A stretch of 64,000 nucleotides of DNA from Hippophae tibetana (GCA_037013495.1 CM072801.1:106027816-106091815), one strand, 5' to 3'. Positions 50,315 through 63,974 are shown, counted from the stretch's first letter. A program made the numbers and translations. Notes: generated by a model from the letters alone, not told the origin.

Positions 50315-52928
50315 CCAAATGATACGGATATTTTATGCGGACCATTTTGGAAACCATGAACTCAAAGGAATGAGAAAGATTGAATTGCTAAGAACATGGT
50401 TAATATAATCAAATTTGAACAATTAAGAACACGATTGGAAAACCACGCAAAAATGTGAGACCAAACTATTACACTTCGGAAAGTAGTGTAAGCGATAGAA
50501 ATTGGGTTCTAAAAAGTGGACAACTGAACTATTTTTTACTTTATGTTTTTGCAAATTGAAATGAGTTTAGATTTGATATTTTATAATAGTCGTTTTCATT
50601 TATGACTTAAAAGTTATAACAGTTTAAAGTTGGAACCTCAATAAATAATTTGTTTTTTTTAAATTACGAACTCCACAAATTTTGTTGTTTTTTATTCAGG
50701 ATCAAAGATTGGTGGAAAGGCGAAAACAAAGAACAAGAAAATGATACAGTGAATTAAAAGAAAAGTATGAAATGAAATGCAAATAAGAAAATAATGACAA
50801 CAAAATCTAAAGAAAACAAAGGACTTGTAGAAATATTTGTTTCTTTAATTATGATTTGGACGAAAAGAATGCAAAAAACAATAAAATGGAAAACTTTATC
50901 AAATCGAAAATTCAAAAAATAGATATATTAAGATAGATATTCTATTTTGGGCAACCAAGGCTTCGATACCAAATGATACGGATCTTTTATGCGGACCATT
51001 TTGGAAACCATGACCTCAAAGGAATGAGAAAGATTGAATTGCTAAGAACATGGTTAATATAATCAAATTTGAACAATTAAGAACACGATTAGAAAACCAT
51101 GCAAAAATGTGAGACCAAACTATTACACTTCGGAAAGTAGTGTAAGCGATGCAATTTGGGTTCTAAAAAGTGGACAACTGAACTATTTTTTACTTTTTGT
51201 TTTTGCAAATTGAAATGAGTTTAGATTTGATATTTTATAATAGTCGTTTTGATGTATGGCTTAAAAGTTATAACAGTTTAAAGTTGGAAACTCAATAAAT
51301 AATTTCTTTTTTTTTAATTACGAACTCCAAAAATTTTGTTGTTTTTTATTCAGGAGGAAAGATAGGATGAACACCGAAAACAAAGAACATGAAAATGATA
51401 CAGGGAATTAAAAGAAAAGTACGAAATGAAATGCAAATAAGAAAATAATGACAACAAAATCTAAAGAAAACAAAGGACTTGTAGAAATATTTGTTTCTTT
51501 AATTATGATTTGGACGAAAAGAATGCAAAAAACAATAAAATGCAAAACTTTATCAAATCGAAAATTCAAAAAAATAGATATATTAAGAGAGATATTCTAT
51601 TTTGGGCAACCAAGGCTTCGATACCAAATGATACGGATCTTTTATGTCGACCATTTTGGAAACCATGAACTCAAAGGTATGAGAAAGATTGAATTGCTAA
51701 GAACATGGTTAATATAATCAAATTTGAACAATAGAGAACACGATTAGAAACCACGTAAAAATGTGAGATCAAACTATTACACTTCAGAAAGTAGTGTAAG
51801 CGATGGAAATTGGGTTCTAAAAGTGGACAACTAAACTATTTTTTACTTTATGTTTTTGCAAATTGAAATGAGTTTAGATTTGATATTTTATAATAGCCGT
51901 TCTGGTGTATGACTTAAAAGTTATAACAGTTTAAAGTTGGAACCTCAATAAATAATTTGTTTTTTTTTAAATTACGAACTCCAGAAATTTTGTTGTTTTA
52001 TTTTCAGGATCAAAGATTGGTTGAACGCCGAAAAAAAAGAACAGAAAAATGATACAGTGAATTAAAAGAAAAGTACGAAATAAAATGCAAATAAGATAAT
52101 AATGACAACAAAATCTAAAGAAAACAAAGGACTTGTAGAAATATTTGTTTCTTTAATTATGATTTGGACGAAAAGAATGCAAAAACCAATAAAATGGAAA
52201 ACTTTATTAAATTGAAAATTCAAAAAATAGATATATTAAGATAGATATTCTATTTTGGGAAGAAAACCTTCGATACCTAATGATACGGATGTTTTATGCG
52301 GACCATTTTGGAAACCATGAACTCAAAGGAATGAGAAAGATTGAATTGCTAATAACATGGTTAATATAATCAAATTTGAACAATTAAGAACACGATTACA
52401 AAACCACGCAAAAATGTGAGACCAAACTATTACACTTCAGAAAGTAGTGTAAGCGATGGAAATTGGGTTCTAAAAGTGGACAACTAAACTATTTTTTACT
52501 TTATGTTTTTGCAAATTGAAATAAGTTTAGATTTGATATTTTATAATAGTCGTTTTGATTTATGACTTAAAAGTTATAACAGTTTAAAGTTGGAACCTCA
52601 ATAAACAATTTCTTTTTTTTAAATTACGAACTCCACAAATTTTGTTGTTTTTTATTCAGAAGCAAAGATAGGTTGAACACCGAAAACAATGAATATGAAA
52701 ATGATACAGTGAATTAAAAGAAAAGTACGAAATGAAATGCAAATAAGAAAATAATGACAACAAAATCTAAAGAAAACAAAGGACTTGTAGAAATATTTGT
52801 TTCTTTAATTATGATTTGGACGAAAAGAATGCAAAAAACAATAAAATGGAAAACTTTATCAAATCGAAAATTCAAAAAATAGATGTATTAAGATAGATAT
52901 TCTATTTTGGGCAACCAAGGCTTCGATA
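50315..52928 (+). repeat. Tetramer unit 1 (types c-d-a-b, 2,614 bp)
   Basis: Monomer starts are 50315, 50969, 51624 and 52276. The order equals the pentamer without b'. It lacks several private variants of the two pentamer units (it has AATGACAACAAAATC, GTAAGCGATGG and GGTTGAACG at those sites), so it is not a simple recent copy of them. It marks the change from a five-monomer to a four-monomer period. Confidence 0.85.
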
Positions 52929-55539
52929 CCAAATGATACGGATATTTTATGCGGACCATTTTGGAAACCATGAACTCAAAGGAATGAGAAAGATTGAATT
53001 GCTAAGAACATGGTTAATATAATCAAATTTGAACAATTAAGAACACGATTGGAAAACCACGCAAAAATGTGAGACCAAACTATTACACTTCGGAAAGTAG
53101 TGTAAGCGATAGAAATTGGGTTCTAAAAAGTGGACAACTGAACTATTTTTTACTTTATGTTTTTGCAAATTGAAATGAGTTTAGATTTGATATTTTATAA
53201 TAGTCGTTTTCATTTATGACTTAAAAGTTATAACAGTTTAAAGTTGGAACCTCAATAAATAATTTGTTTTTTTTAAATTACGAACTCCACAAATTTTGTT
53301 GTTTTTTATTCAGGATCAAAGATTGGTGGAAAGGCGAAAACAAAGAACATGAAAATGATACAGTGAATTAAAAGAAAAGTACGAAATGAAATGCAAATAA
53401 GAAAATAATGACAACAAAATCTAAAGAAAACAAAGGACTTGTAGAAATATTTGTTTCTTTAATTATGATTTGGACGAAAAGAATGCAAAAAACAATAAAA
53501 TGGAAAACTTTATCAAATCGAAAATTCAAAAAATAGATATATTAAGATAGATATTCTATTTTGGGCAACCAAGGCTTCGATACCAAATGATACGGATATT
53601 TTATGCGGACCATTTTGGAAACCATGAACTCAAAGGAATGCGAAAGATTGAATTGCTAAGAACATGGTTAATATAATCAAATTTGAACAATTAAGAACAC
53701 GATTGGAAAACCACGCAAAAATGTGAGACCAAACTATTACACTTCGGAAAGTAGTGTAAGCGATAGAAATTGGGTTCTAAAAGTGGACAACTAAACTATT
53801 TTTTACTTTATGTTTTTGCAAATTGAAATAAGTTTAGATTTGATATTTTATAATAGTCGTTTTGATTTATGACTTAAAAGTTATAACAGTTTAAAGTTGG
53901 AACCTCAATAAACAATTTCTTTTTTTTAAATTACGAACTCCACAAATTTTGTTGTTTTTTATTCAGAAGCAAAGATAGGTTGAACACCGAAAACAATGAA
54001 TATGAAAATGATACAGTGAATTAAAAGAAAAGTACGAAATGAAATGCAAATAAGAAAATAATGACAACAAAATCTAAAGAAAACAAAGGACTTGTAGAAA
54101 TATTTGTTTCTTTAATTATGATTTGGACGAAAAGAATGCAAAAAACAATAAAATGGAAAACTTTATCAAATCGAAAATTCAAAAAATAGATATATTAAGA
54201 TAGATATTCTATTTTGGGCAACCAAGGCTTCGATACCAAATGATACGGATCTTTTATGCGGACCATTTTGGAAACCATGACCTCAAAGGAATGAGAAAGA
54301 TTGAATTGCTAAGAACATGGTTAATATAATCAAATTTGAACAATTAAGAACACGATTAGAAAACCATGCAAAAATGTGAGACCAAACTATTACACTTCGG
54401 AAAGTAGTGTAAGCGATGCAATTTGGGTTCTAAAAAGTGGACAACTGAACTATTTTTTACTTTTTGTTTTGCAAATTGAAATGAGTTTAGATTTGATATT
54501 TTATAATAGTCGTTTTGATGTATGACTTAAAAGTTATAACAGTTTAAAGTTGGAAACTCAATAAATAATTTCTTTTTTTTAAATTACGAACTCCAAAAAT
54601 TTTGTTGTTTTTTATTCAGGAGGAAAGATAGGATGAACACCGAAAACAAAGAACATGAAAATGATACAGGGAATTAAAAGAAAAGTACGAAATGAAATGC
54701 AAATAAGAAAATAATGACAACAAAATCTAAAGAAAACAAAGGACTTGTAGAAATATTTGTTTCTTTAATTATGATTTGGACGAAAAGAATGCAAAAACCA
54801 ATAAAATGGAAAACTTTATTAAATTGAAAATTCAAAAAATAGATATATTAAGATAGATATTCTATTTTGGGAACCAAACCTTCGATACCTAATGATACGG
54901 ATGTTTTATGCGGACCATTTTGGAAACCATGAACTCAAAGGAATGAGAAAGATTGAATTGCTAATAACATGGTTAATATAATCAAATTTGAACAATTAAG
55001 AACACGATTACAAAACCACGCAAAAATGTGAGACCAAACTATTACACTTCGGAAAGTAGTGTAAGCGATGGAAATTGGGTTCTAAAAGTGGACAACTAAA
55101 CTATTTTTTACTTTATGTTTTTGCAAATTGAAATAAGTTTAGATTTGATATTTTATAATAGTCGTTTTGATTTATGACTTAAAAGTTATAACAGTTTAAA
55201 GTTGGAACCTCAATAAACAATTTTTTTTTTTAAATTACGAACTCCACAAATTTTGTTGTTTTTTATTCAGAAGCAAAGATAGGTTGAACACCGAAAACAA
55301 TGAATATGAAAATGATACAGTGAATTAAAAGAAAAGTACGAAATGAAATGCAAATAAGAAAATAATGACAACAAAATCTAAAGAAAACAAAGGACTTGTA
55401 GAAATATTTGTTTCTTTAATTATGATTTGGACGAAAAGAATGCAAAAAACAATAAAATGGAAAACTTTATCAAATCGAAAATTCAAAAAATAGATGTATT
55501 AAGATAGATATTCTATTTTGGGCAACCAAGGCTTCGATA
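52929..55539 (+). repeat. Tetramer unit 2 (c, c/b chimera, d/a chimera, b; 2,611 bp)
   Basis: Monomer starts are 52929, 53583, 54236 and 54888. The second monomer begins as type c and switches to type b near 53,765-53,790: GCGATAGAAATTGGG is followed by CTAAAAGTGGACAACTAAAC. The third begins as d (CATGACCTC, GATACAGGGAATT) and ends as a (CAAAAACCAATAAAATGG, TTATTAAATTG), with the switch between about 54,671 and 54,793. Confidence 0.85.
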
Positions 55540-58152
55540 CCAAATGATACGGATATTTTATGCGGACCATTTTGGAAACCATGAACTCAAAGGAATGAGA
55601 AAGATTGAATTGCTAAGAACATGGTTAATATAATCAAATTTGAACAATTAAGAACACGACTGGAAAACCACGCAAAAATGTGAGACCAAACTATTACACT
55701 TCGGAAAGTAGTGTAAGCGATAGAAATTGGGTTCTAAAAAGTGGACAACTGAACTATTTTTTACTTTATGTTTTTGCAAATTGAAATGAGTTTAGATTTG
55801 ATATTTTATAATAGTCGTTTTCATTTATGACTTAAAAGTTATAACAGTTTAAAGTTGGAACCTCAATAAATAATTTGTTTTTTTTAAATTACGAACTCCA
55901 CAAATTTTGTTGTTTTTTATTCAGGATCAAAGATTGGTTGAAAGGCGAAAACAAAGAACATGAAAATGATACAGTGAATTAAAAGAAAAGTACGAAATTA
56001 AATGCAAATAAGAAAATAATGACAACAAAATCTAAAGAAAACAAAGGACTTGTAGAAATATTTGTTTCTTTAATTATGATTTGGACGAAAAGAATGCAAA
56101 AAACAATAAAATGGAAAACTTTATCAAATCGAAAATTCAAAAAATAGATATATTAAGATAGATATTCTATTTTGGGCAACCAAGGCTTCGATACCAAATG
56201 ATACGGATATTTTATGCGGACCATTTTGGAAACCATGAACTCAAAGGAATGAGAAAGATTGAATTGCTAAGAACATGGTTAATATAATCAAATTTGAACA
56301 ATTAAGAACACGATTGGAAAACCACGCAAAAATGTGAGACCAAACTATTACACTTCGGAAAGTAGTGTAAGCGATAGAAATTGGGTTCTAAAAGTGGACA
56401 ACTAAACTATTTTTTACTTTATGTTTTTGCAAATTGAAATAAGTTTAGATTTGATATTTTATAATAGTCGTTTTGATTTATGACTTAAAAGTTATAACAG
56501 TTTAAAGTTGGAACCTCAATAAACAATTTCTTTTTTTTAAATTACGAACTCCACAAATTTTGTTGTTTTTTATTCAGAAGCAAAGATAGGTTGAACACCG
56601 AAAACAATGAATATGAAAATGATACAGTGAATTAAAAGAAAAGTACGAAATGAAATGCAAATAAGAAAATAATGACAACAAAATCTAAAGAAAACAAAGG
56701 ACTTGTAGAAATATTTGTTTCTTTAATTATGATTTGGACGAAAAGAATGCAAAAAACAATAAAATGGAAAACTTTATCAAATCGAAAATTCAAAAAATAG
56801 ATGTATTAAGATAGATATTCTATTTTGGGCAACCAAGGCTTCGATACCAAATGATACGGATATTTTATGCGGACCATTTTGGAAACCATGAACTCAAAGG
56901 TATGAGAAAGATTGAATTGCTAAGAACATGGTTAATATAATCAAATTTGAACAATAGAGAACACGATTAGAAAACCACGTAAAAATGTGAGATCAAACTA
57001 TTACACTTCAGAAAGTAGTGTAAGCGATGGAAATTGGGTTCTAAAAGTGGACAACTAAACTATTTTTTACTTTATGTTTTTGCAAATTGAAATGAGTTTA
57101 GATTTGATATTTTATAATAGTCGTTCTGGTGTATGACTTAAAAGTTATAACAGTTTAAAGTTGGAACCTCAATAAATAATTTGTTTTTTTTTAAATTACG
57201 AACTCCAGAAATTTTGTTGTTTTATTTTCAGGATCAAAGATTGGTTGAACGCCGAAAAAAAAGAACAGAAAAATGATACAGTGAATTAAAAGAAAAGTAC
57301 GAAATAAAATGCAAATAAGAAAATAATGACAACAAAATCTAAAGAAAACAAAGGACTTGTAGAAATATTTGTTTCTTTAATTATGATTTGGACGAAAAGA
57401 ATGCAAAAACCAATAAAATGGAAAACTTTATTAAATTGAAAATTCAAAAAATAGATATATTAAGATAGATATTCTATTTTGGGAACCAAACCTTCGATAC
57501 CTAATGATACGGATGTTTTATGCGGACCATTTTGGAAACCATGAACTCAAAGGAATGAGAAAGATTGAATTGCTAATAACATGGTTAATATAATCAAATT
57601 TGAACAATTAAGAACACGATTACAAAACCACGCAAAAATGTGAGACCAAACTATTACACTTCAGAAAGTAGTGTAAGCGATGGAAATTGGGTTCTAAAAG
57701 TGGACAACTAAACTATTTTTTACTTTATGTTTTTGCAAATTGAAATAAGTTTAGATTTGATATTTTATAATAGTCGTTTTGATTTATGACTTAAAAGATA
57801 TAACAGTTTAAAGTTGGAACCTCAATAAACAATTTCTTTTTTTTAAATTACGAACTCCACAAATTTTGTTTTTTTTTATTCAGAAGCAAAGATAGGTTGA
57901 ACACCGAAAACAATGAATATGAAAATGATACAGTGAATTAAAAGAAAAGTACGAAATGAAATGCAAATAAGAAAATAATGACAACAAAATCTAAAGAAAA
58001 CAAAGGACTTGTAGAAATATTTGTTTCTTTAATTATGATTTGGACGAAAAGAATGCAAAAAACAATAAAATGGAAAACTTTATCAAATCGAAAATTCAAA
58101 AAATAGATGTATTAAGATAGATATTCTATTTTGGGCAACCAAGGCTTCGATA
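55540..58152 (+). repeat. Tetramer unit 3 (c, c/b chimera, c/a chimera, b; 2,613 bp)
   Basis: Monomer starts are 55540, 56194, 56847 and 57500. The second monomer carries the same c/b switch as the one at 53583, near 56,376-56,400, showing that the chimera was copied with the unit. The third starts as c (GGATATTTTATG at about 56,858) and is type a from CAAAGGTATGAG at about 56,895 onward. Confidence 0.85.
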
Positions 58153-60767
58153 CCAAATGATACGGATATTTTATGCGGACCATTTTGGAAACCATGAACT
58201 CAAAGGAATGAGAAAGATTGAATTGCTAAGAACATGGTTAATATAATCAAATTTGAACAATTAAGAACACGATTGGAAAACCACGCAAAAATGTGAGACC
58301 AAACTATTACACTTCGGAAAGTAGTGTAAGCGATAGAAATTGGGTTCTAAAAAGTGGACAACTGAACTATTTTTTACTTTATGTTTTTGCAAATTGAAAT
58401 GAGTTTAGATTTGATATTTTATAATAGTCGTTTTCATTTATGACTTAAAAGTTATAACAGTTTAAAGTTGGAACCTCAATAAATAATTTGTTTTTTTTAA
58501 ATTACGAACTCCACAAATTTTGTTGTTTTTTATTCAGGATCAAAGATTGGTTGAAAGGCGAAAACAAAGAACATGAAAATGATACAGTGAATTAAAAGAA
58601 AAGTACGAAATGAAATGCAAATAAGAAAATAATGACAACAAAATCTAAAGAAAACAAAGGACTTGTAGAAATATTTGTTTCTTTAATTATGATTTGGACG
58701 AAAAGAATGCAAAAAACAATAAAATGGAAAACTTTATCAAATCGAAAATTCAAAAAATAGATATATTAAGATAGATATTCTATTTTGGGCAACCAAGGCT
58801 TCGATACCAAATGATACGGATATTTTATGCAGACCATTTTGGAAACCATGAACTCAAAGGAATGAGAAAGATTGAATTGCTAAGAACATGGTTAATATAA
58901 TCAAATTTGAACAATTAAGAACACGATTGGAAAACCACGCAAAAATGTGAGACAAAACTATTACACTTCGGAAAGTAGTGTAAGCGATAGAAATTGGGTT
59001 CTAAAAAGTGGACAACTGAACTATTTTTTACTTTATGTTTTTGCAAATTGAAATGAGTTTAGATTTGATATTTTATAATAGTCGTTTTCATTTATGACTT
59101 AAAAGTTATAACAGTTTAAAGTTGGAACCTCAATAAATAATTTGTTTTTTTTAAATTACGAACTCCACAAATTTTGTTGTTTTTTATTCAGGATCAAAGA
59201 TTGGTTGAAAGGCGAAAACAAAGAACATGAAAATGATACAGTGAATTAAAAGAAAAGTACGAAATGAAATGCAAATAAGAAAATAATGACAACAAAATCT
59301 AAAGAAAACAAAGGACTTGTAGAAATATTTGTTTCTTTAATTATGATTTGGACGAAAAGAATGCAAAAAACAATAAAATGCAAAACTTTATCAAATCGAA
59401 AATTCAAAAAAATAGCTATATTAAGAGAGATATTCTATTTTGGGCAACCAAGGCTTCGATACCAAATGATACGGATCTTTTATGTCGACCATTTTGGAAA
59501 CCATGAACTCAAAGGTATGAGAAAGATTGAATTGCTAAGAACATGGTTAATATAATCAAATTTGAACAATAGAGAACACGATTAGAAAACCACGTAAAAA
59601 TGTGAGATCAAACTATTACACTTCAGAAAGTAGTGTAAGCGATGGAAATTGGGTTCTAAAAGTGGACAACTAAACTATTTTTTACTTTATGTTTTTGCAA
59701 ATTGAAATGAGTTTAGATTTGATATTTTATAATAGTCGTTCTGGTGTATGACTTAAAAGTTATAACAGTTTAAAGTTGGAACCTCAATAAATAATTTGTT
59801 TTTTTTTAAATTACGAACTCCAGAAATTTTGTTGTTTTATTTTCAGGATCAAAGATTGGTTGAACGCCGAAAAAAAAGAACAGAAAAATGATACAGTGAA
59901 TTAAAAGAAAAGTACGAAATAAAATGCAAATAAGAAAATAATGACAACAAAATCTAAAGAAAACAAAGGACTTGTAGAAATATTTGTTTCTTTAATTATG
60001 ATTTGGACGAAAAGAATGCAAAAACCAATAAAATGGAAAACTTTATTAAATTGAAAATTCAAAAAATAGATATATTAAGATAGATATTCTATTTTGGGAA
60101 CCAAACCTTCGATACCTAATGATACGGATGTTTTATGCGGACCATTTTGGAAACCATGAACTCAAAGGAATGAGAAAGATTGAATTGCTAATAACATGGT
60201 TAATATAATCAAATTTGAACAATTAAGAACACGATTACAAAACCACGCAAAAATGTGAGACCAAACTATTACACTTCAGAAAGTAGTGTAAGCGATGGAA
60301 ATTGGGTTCTAAAAGTGGACAACTAAACTATTTTTTACTTTATGTTTTTGCAAATTGAAATAAGTTTAGATTTGATATTTTATAATAGTCGTTTTGATTT
60401 ATGACTTAAAATTTATAACAGTTTAAAGTTGGAACCTCAATAAACAATTTCTTTTTTTTAAATTACGAACTCCACAAATTTTGTTGTTTTTTATTCAGAA
60501 GCAAAGATAGGTTGAACACCGAAAACAATGAATATGAAAATGATACAATGAATTAAAAGAAAAGTACAAAATGAAATGCAAATAAGAAAATAATGACAAC
60601 AAAATCTAAAGAAAACAAAGGACTTGTAGAAATATTTGTTTCTTTAATTATGATTTGGACGAAAAGAATGCAAAAAACAATAAAATGGAAAACTTTATCA
60701 AATCGAAAATTCAAAAAATAGATGTATTAAGATAGATATTCTATTTTGGGCAACCAAGGCTTCGATA
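58153..60767 (+). repeat. Tetramer unit 4 (c-c-a-b, 2,615 bp)
   Basis: Monomer starts are 58153, 58807, 59462 and 60115. The second monomer is type c throughout (CTAAAAAGTGGACAACTGAAC), unlike the chimeras in units 2 and 3. Types a and b follow in the usual order. Confidence 0.85.
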
Positions 60768-61422
60768 CCAAATGATACGGATATTTTATGCGGACCATTT
60801 TGGAAACCATGAACTCAAAGGAATGAGAAAGATTGAATTAATAAGAACATGGTTAATATAATCAAATTTGAACAATTAAGAACACGATTGGAAAACCACG
60901 CAAAAATGTGAGACCAAACTATTACACTTCGGAAAGTAGTGTAAGCGATAGAAATTGGGTTCTAAAAAGTGGACAACTGAACTATTTTTTACTTTATGTT
61001 TTTGCAAATTGAAATGAGTTTAGATTTGATATTTTATAATAGTCGTTTTGATTTATGACTTAAAAGTTATAACAGTTTAAAGTTGGATCCTCAATAAATA
61101 ATTTGTTTTTTTTAAATTACGAACTCCACAAATTTTGTTGTTTTTTATTCAGGATCAAAGATTGGTTGAACGCCGAAAACAAAGAACATGAAAATGATAC
61201 AGTGAATTAAAAGAAAAGTACGAAATGAAATGCAAATAAGAAAATAATGACAACAAAATCTAAAGAAAACAAAGGACTTGTAGAAATATTTGTTTCTTTA
61301 ATTATGATTTGGACGAAAAGAATGCAAAAAAACAATAAAATGGAAAACTTTATCAAATCGAAAATTCAAAAAATAGATATATTAAGATAGATATTCTATT
61401 TTGGGCAACCAAGGCTTCGATA
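60768..61422 (+). repeat. Last long pentamer-type monomer before the short dimers
   Basis: A type c monomer of 655 bp with GTTTTGATTTATG in place of the GTTTTCATTTATG usual for type c. It ends the run of 28 consecutive long monomers that begins at 43131. The next monomer starts like type d but finishes with short-class sequence. Confidence 0.85.
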
Positions 61423-62697
61423 CCAAATGATACGGATCTTTTATGCGGACCATTTTGGAAACCATGAACTCAAAGGAATGAGAAAGATTGAATTGCTAAG
61501 AACATGGTTAATATAATCAAATTTGAACAATTAAGAACACGATTAGAAAACCATGCAAAAATGTGAGACCAAACTATTACACTTCGGAAAGTAGTGTAAG
61601 CGATGCAATTTGGGTTCTAAAAAGTGGACAACTGAACTATTTTTTACTTTTTGTTTTTGCAAATTGAAATGAGTTTAGATTTGATATTTTATAATAGTCG
61701 TTTTGATGTATGACTTAAAAGTTATAACAGTTTAAAGTTGGAACCTCAATAAATAATTTCTTTTTTTTAAATTACGAACTCCAAAAATTTTATTGTTTTT
61801 TTATTCAGGAGCAAAGATAGTTGAACACCAAAAACAAAAACATGAAAATGATACAGTGAATTAAAAGAAAAGTATGAAATTAAATGCAAATAAGAAAATA
61901 ATGACAACAAAATCTTAAGAAAACAAAAGACTTGTAGAAATATTTGTTTCTTTAATTGTGATTTGGAGCAAAAGAATGCAAAAAACAATAAAATGGAAAC
62001 CTTTAGTAAATCTAATATATTAAGATAGATATTCTATTTTGGGCAACCAAGGCTTCGATACCAAATGATACGGATCTTTTATGCGGACCATTTTGGAAAC
62101 CATGAACTCAAAGGAATGAGAAAGATTGAATTGCTAAGAACATGGTTAATATAATCAAATTTGAACAATAGAGAACACGATTAGAAAACCACGTAAAAAA
62201 GTGAGATCAAACTATTAGTCTTCGGAAAGTAGTGTAAGCGATGGAATTTGGGTTCTAAAAGTGGACAACAGAACTATTTTTTACTTAATGTTTTTGCAAA
62301 TTGAAATGAGTTTAGATTTGATATTTTATAATAGTCGTTTTGATGTATGACTTAAAAGTTATAACAGTTTAAAGTTGGAACCTCAATAAATAATTTCTTT
62401 TTTTTAAATTACGAACTCTTGAAATTTTATTGTTTTTTTATTCAGGAGGAAAGATAGGTTGAACACCAAAAACAAAAACATGAAATGATACAGTGAATTA
62501 AAAGAAAAGTATGAAATGAAATGCAAATAAGAAAATAATGACAACAAAATCTTAAGAAAACCAAAGACTTGTAGAAATATTTGTTTCTTTAATTGTGATT
62601 TGGAGCAAAAGAATGCAAAAAACAATAAAATGGAAACCTTTAGTAAATCTAATATATTAAGATAGATATTCTATTTTGGGCAACCAAGGCTTCGATA
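61423..62697 (+). repeat. Short/short dimer higher-order repeat, unit 1 (1,275 bp)
   Basis: The first monomer (638 bp) has CCATGCAAAAATG, GATGCAATTTGG and ACTTTTTG. The second, starting at 62061 (637 bp), has GAACAATAGAG, CCACGTAAAAA and TTAGTCTTCGG. The first half of the first monomer resembles pentamer type d, and its second half is short-class, so it is a long/short junction chimera that has since been duplicated. Confidence 0.88.
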
Positions 62698-63974
62698 CCA
62701 AATGATACGGATCTTTTATGCGGACCATTTTGGAAACCATGAACTCAAAGGAATGAGAAAGATTGAATTGCTAAGAACATGGTTAATATAATCAAATTTG
62801 AACAATTAAGAACACGATTAGAAAACCATGCAAAAATGTGAGACCAAACTATTACACTTCGGAAAGTAGTGTAAGCGATGCAATTTGGGTTCTAAAAAGT
62901 GGACAACTGAACTATTTTTTACTTTTTGTTTTTGCAAATTGAAATGAGTTTAGATTTGATATTTTATAATAGTCGTTTTGATGTATGACTTAAAAGTTAT
63001 AACAGTTTAAAGTTGGAACCTCAATAAATAATTTCTTTTTTTTAAATTACGAACTCTTGAAATTTTATTGTTTTTTTATTCAGGAGCAAAGATAGGTTGA
63101 ACACCAAAAACAAAAACATGAAAATGATACAGTGAATTAAAAGAAAAGTATGAAATTAAATGCAAATAAGAAAATAATGACAACAAAATCTTAAGAAAAC
63201 AAAAGACTTGTAGAAATATTTGTTTCTTTAATTGTGATTTGGAGCAAAAGAATGCAAAAAACAATAAAATGGAAACCTTTAGTAAATCTAATATATTAAG
63301 ATAGATATTCTATTTTGGGCAACCAAGGCTTCGATACCAAATGATACGGATCTTTTATGCGGACCATTTTGGAAACCATGAACTCAAAGGAATGAGAAAG
63401 ATTGAATTGCTAAGAACATGGTTAATATAATCAAATTTGAACAATAGAGAACACGATTAGAAAACCACGTAAAAATGTGAGATCAAACTATTAGTCTTCG
63501 GAAAGTAGTGTAAGCGATGGAATTTGGGTTCTAAAAGTGGACAACAGAACTATTTTTTACTTAATGTTTTTGCAAATTGAAATGAGTTTAGATTTGATAT
63601 TTTATAATAGTCGTTTTGATGTATGACTTAAAAGTTATAACAGTTTAAAGTTGGAACCTCAATAAATAATTTCTTTTTTTTAAATTACGAACTCTTGAAA
63701 TTTTATTGTTTTTTTATTCAGGAGGAAAGATAGGTTGAACACCAAAAACAAAAACATGAAAATGATACAGTGAATTAAAAGAAAAGTATGAAATTAAATG
63801 CAAATAAGAAAATAATGACAACAAAATCTTAAGAAAACAAAAGACTTGTAGAAATATTTGTTTCTTTAATTGTGATTTGGAGCAAAAGAATGCAAAAAAC
63901 AATAAAATGGAAACCTTTAGTAAATCTAATATATTAAGATAGATATTCTATTTTGGGCAACCAAGGCTTCGATA
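62698..63974 (+). repeat. Short/short dimer higher-order repeat, unit 2 (1,277 bp)
   Basis: Monomer starts at 62698 (639 bp) and 63337 (638 bp) repeat the diagnostics of the previous dimer in order. AACTCTTGAAATTTTATTG and GAACACCAAAAAC are shared by most of these copies. A 26-base start of another monomer (63975-64000) follows, so the array continues past the window. Confidence 0.88.
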
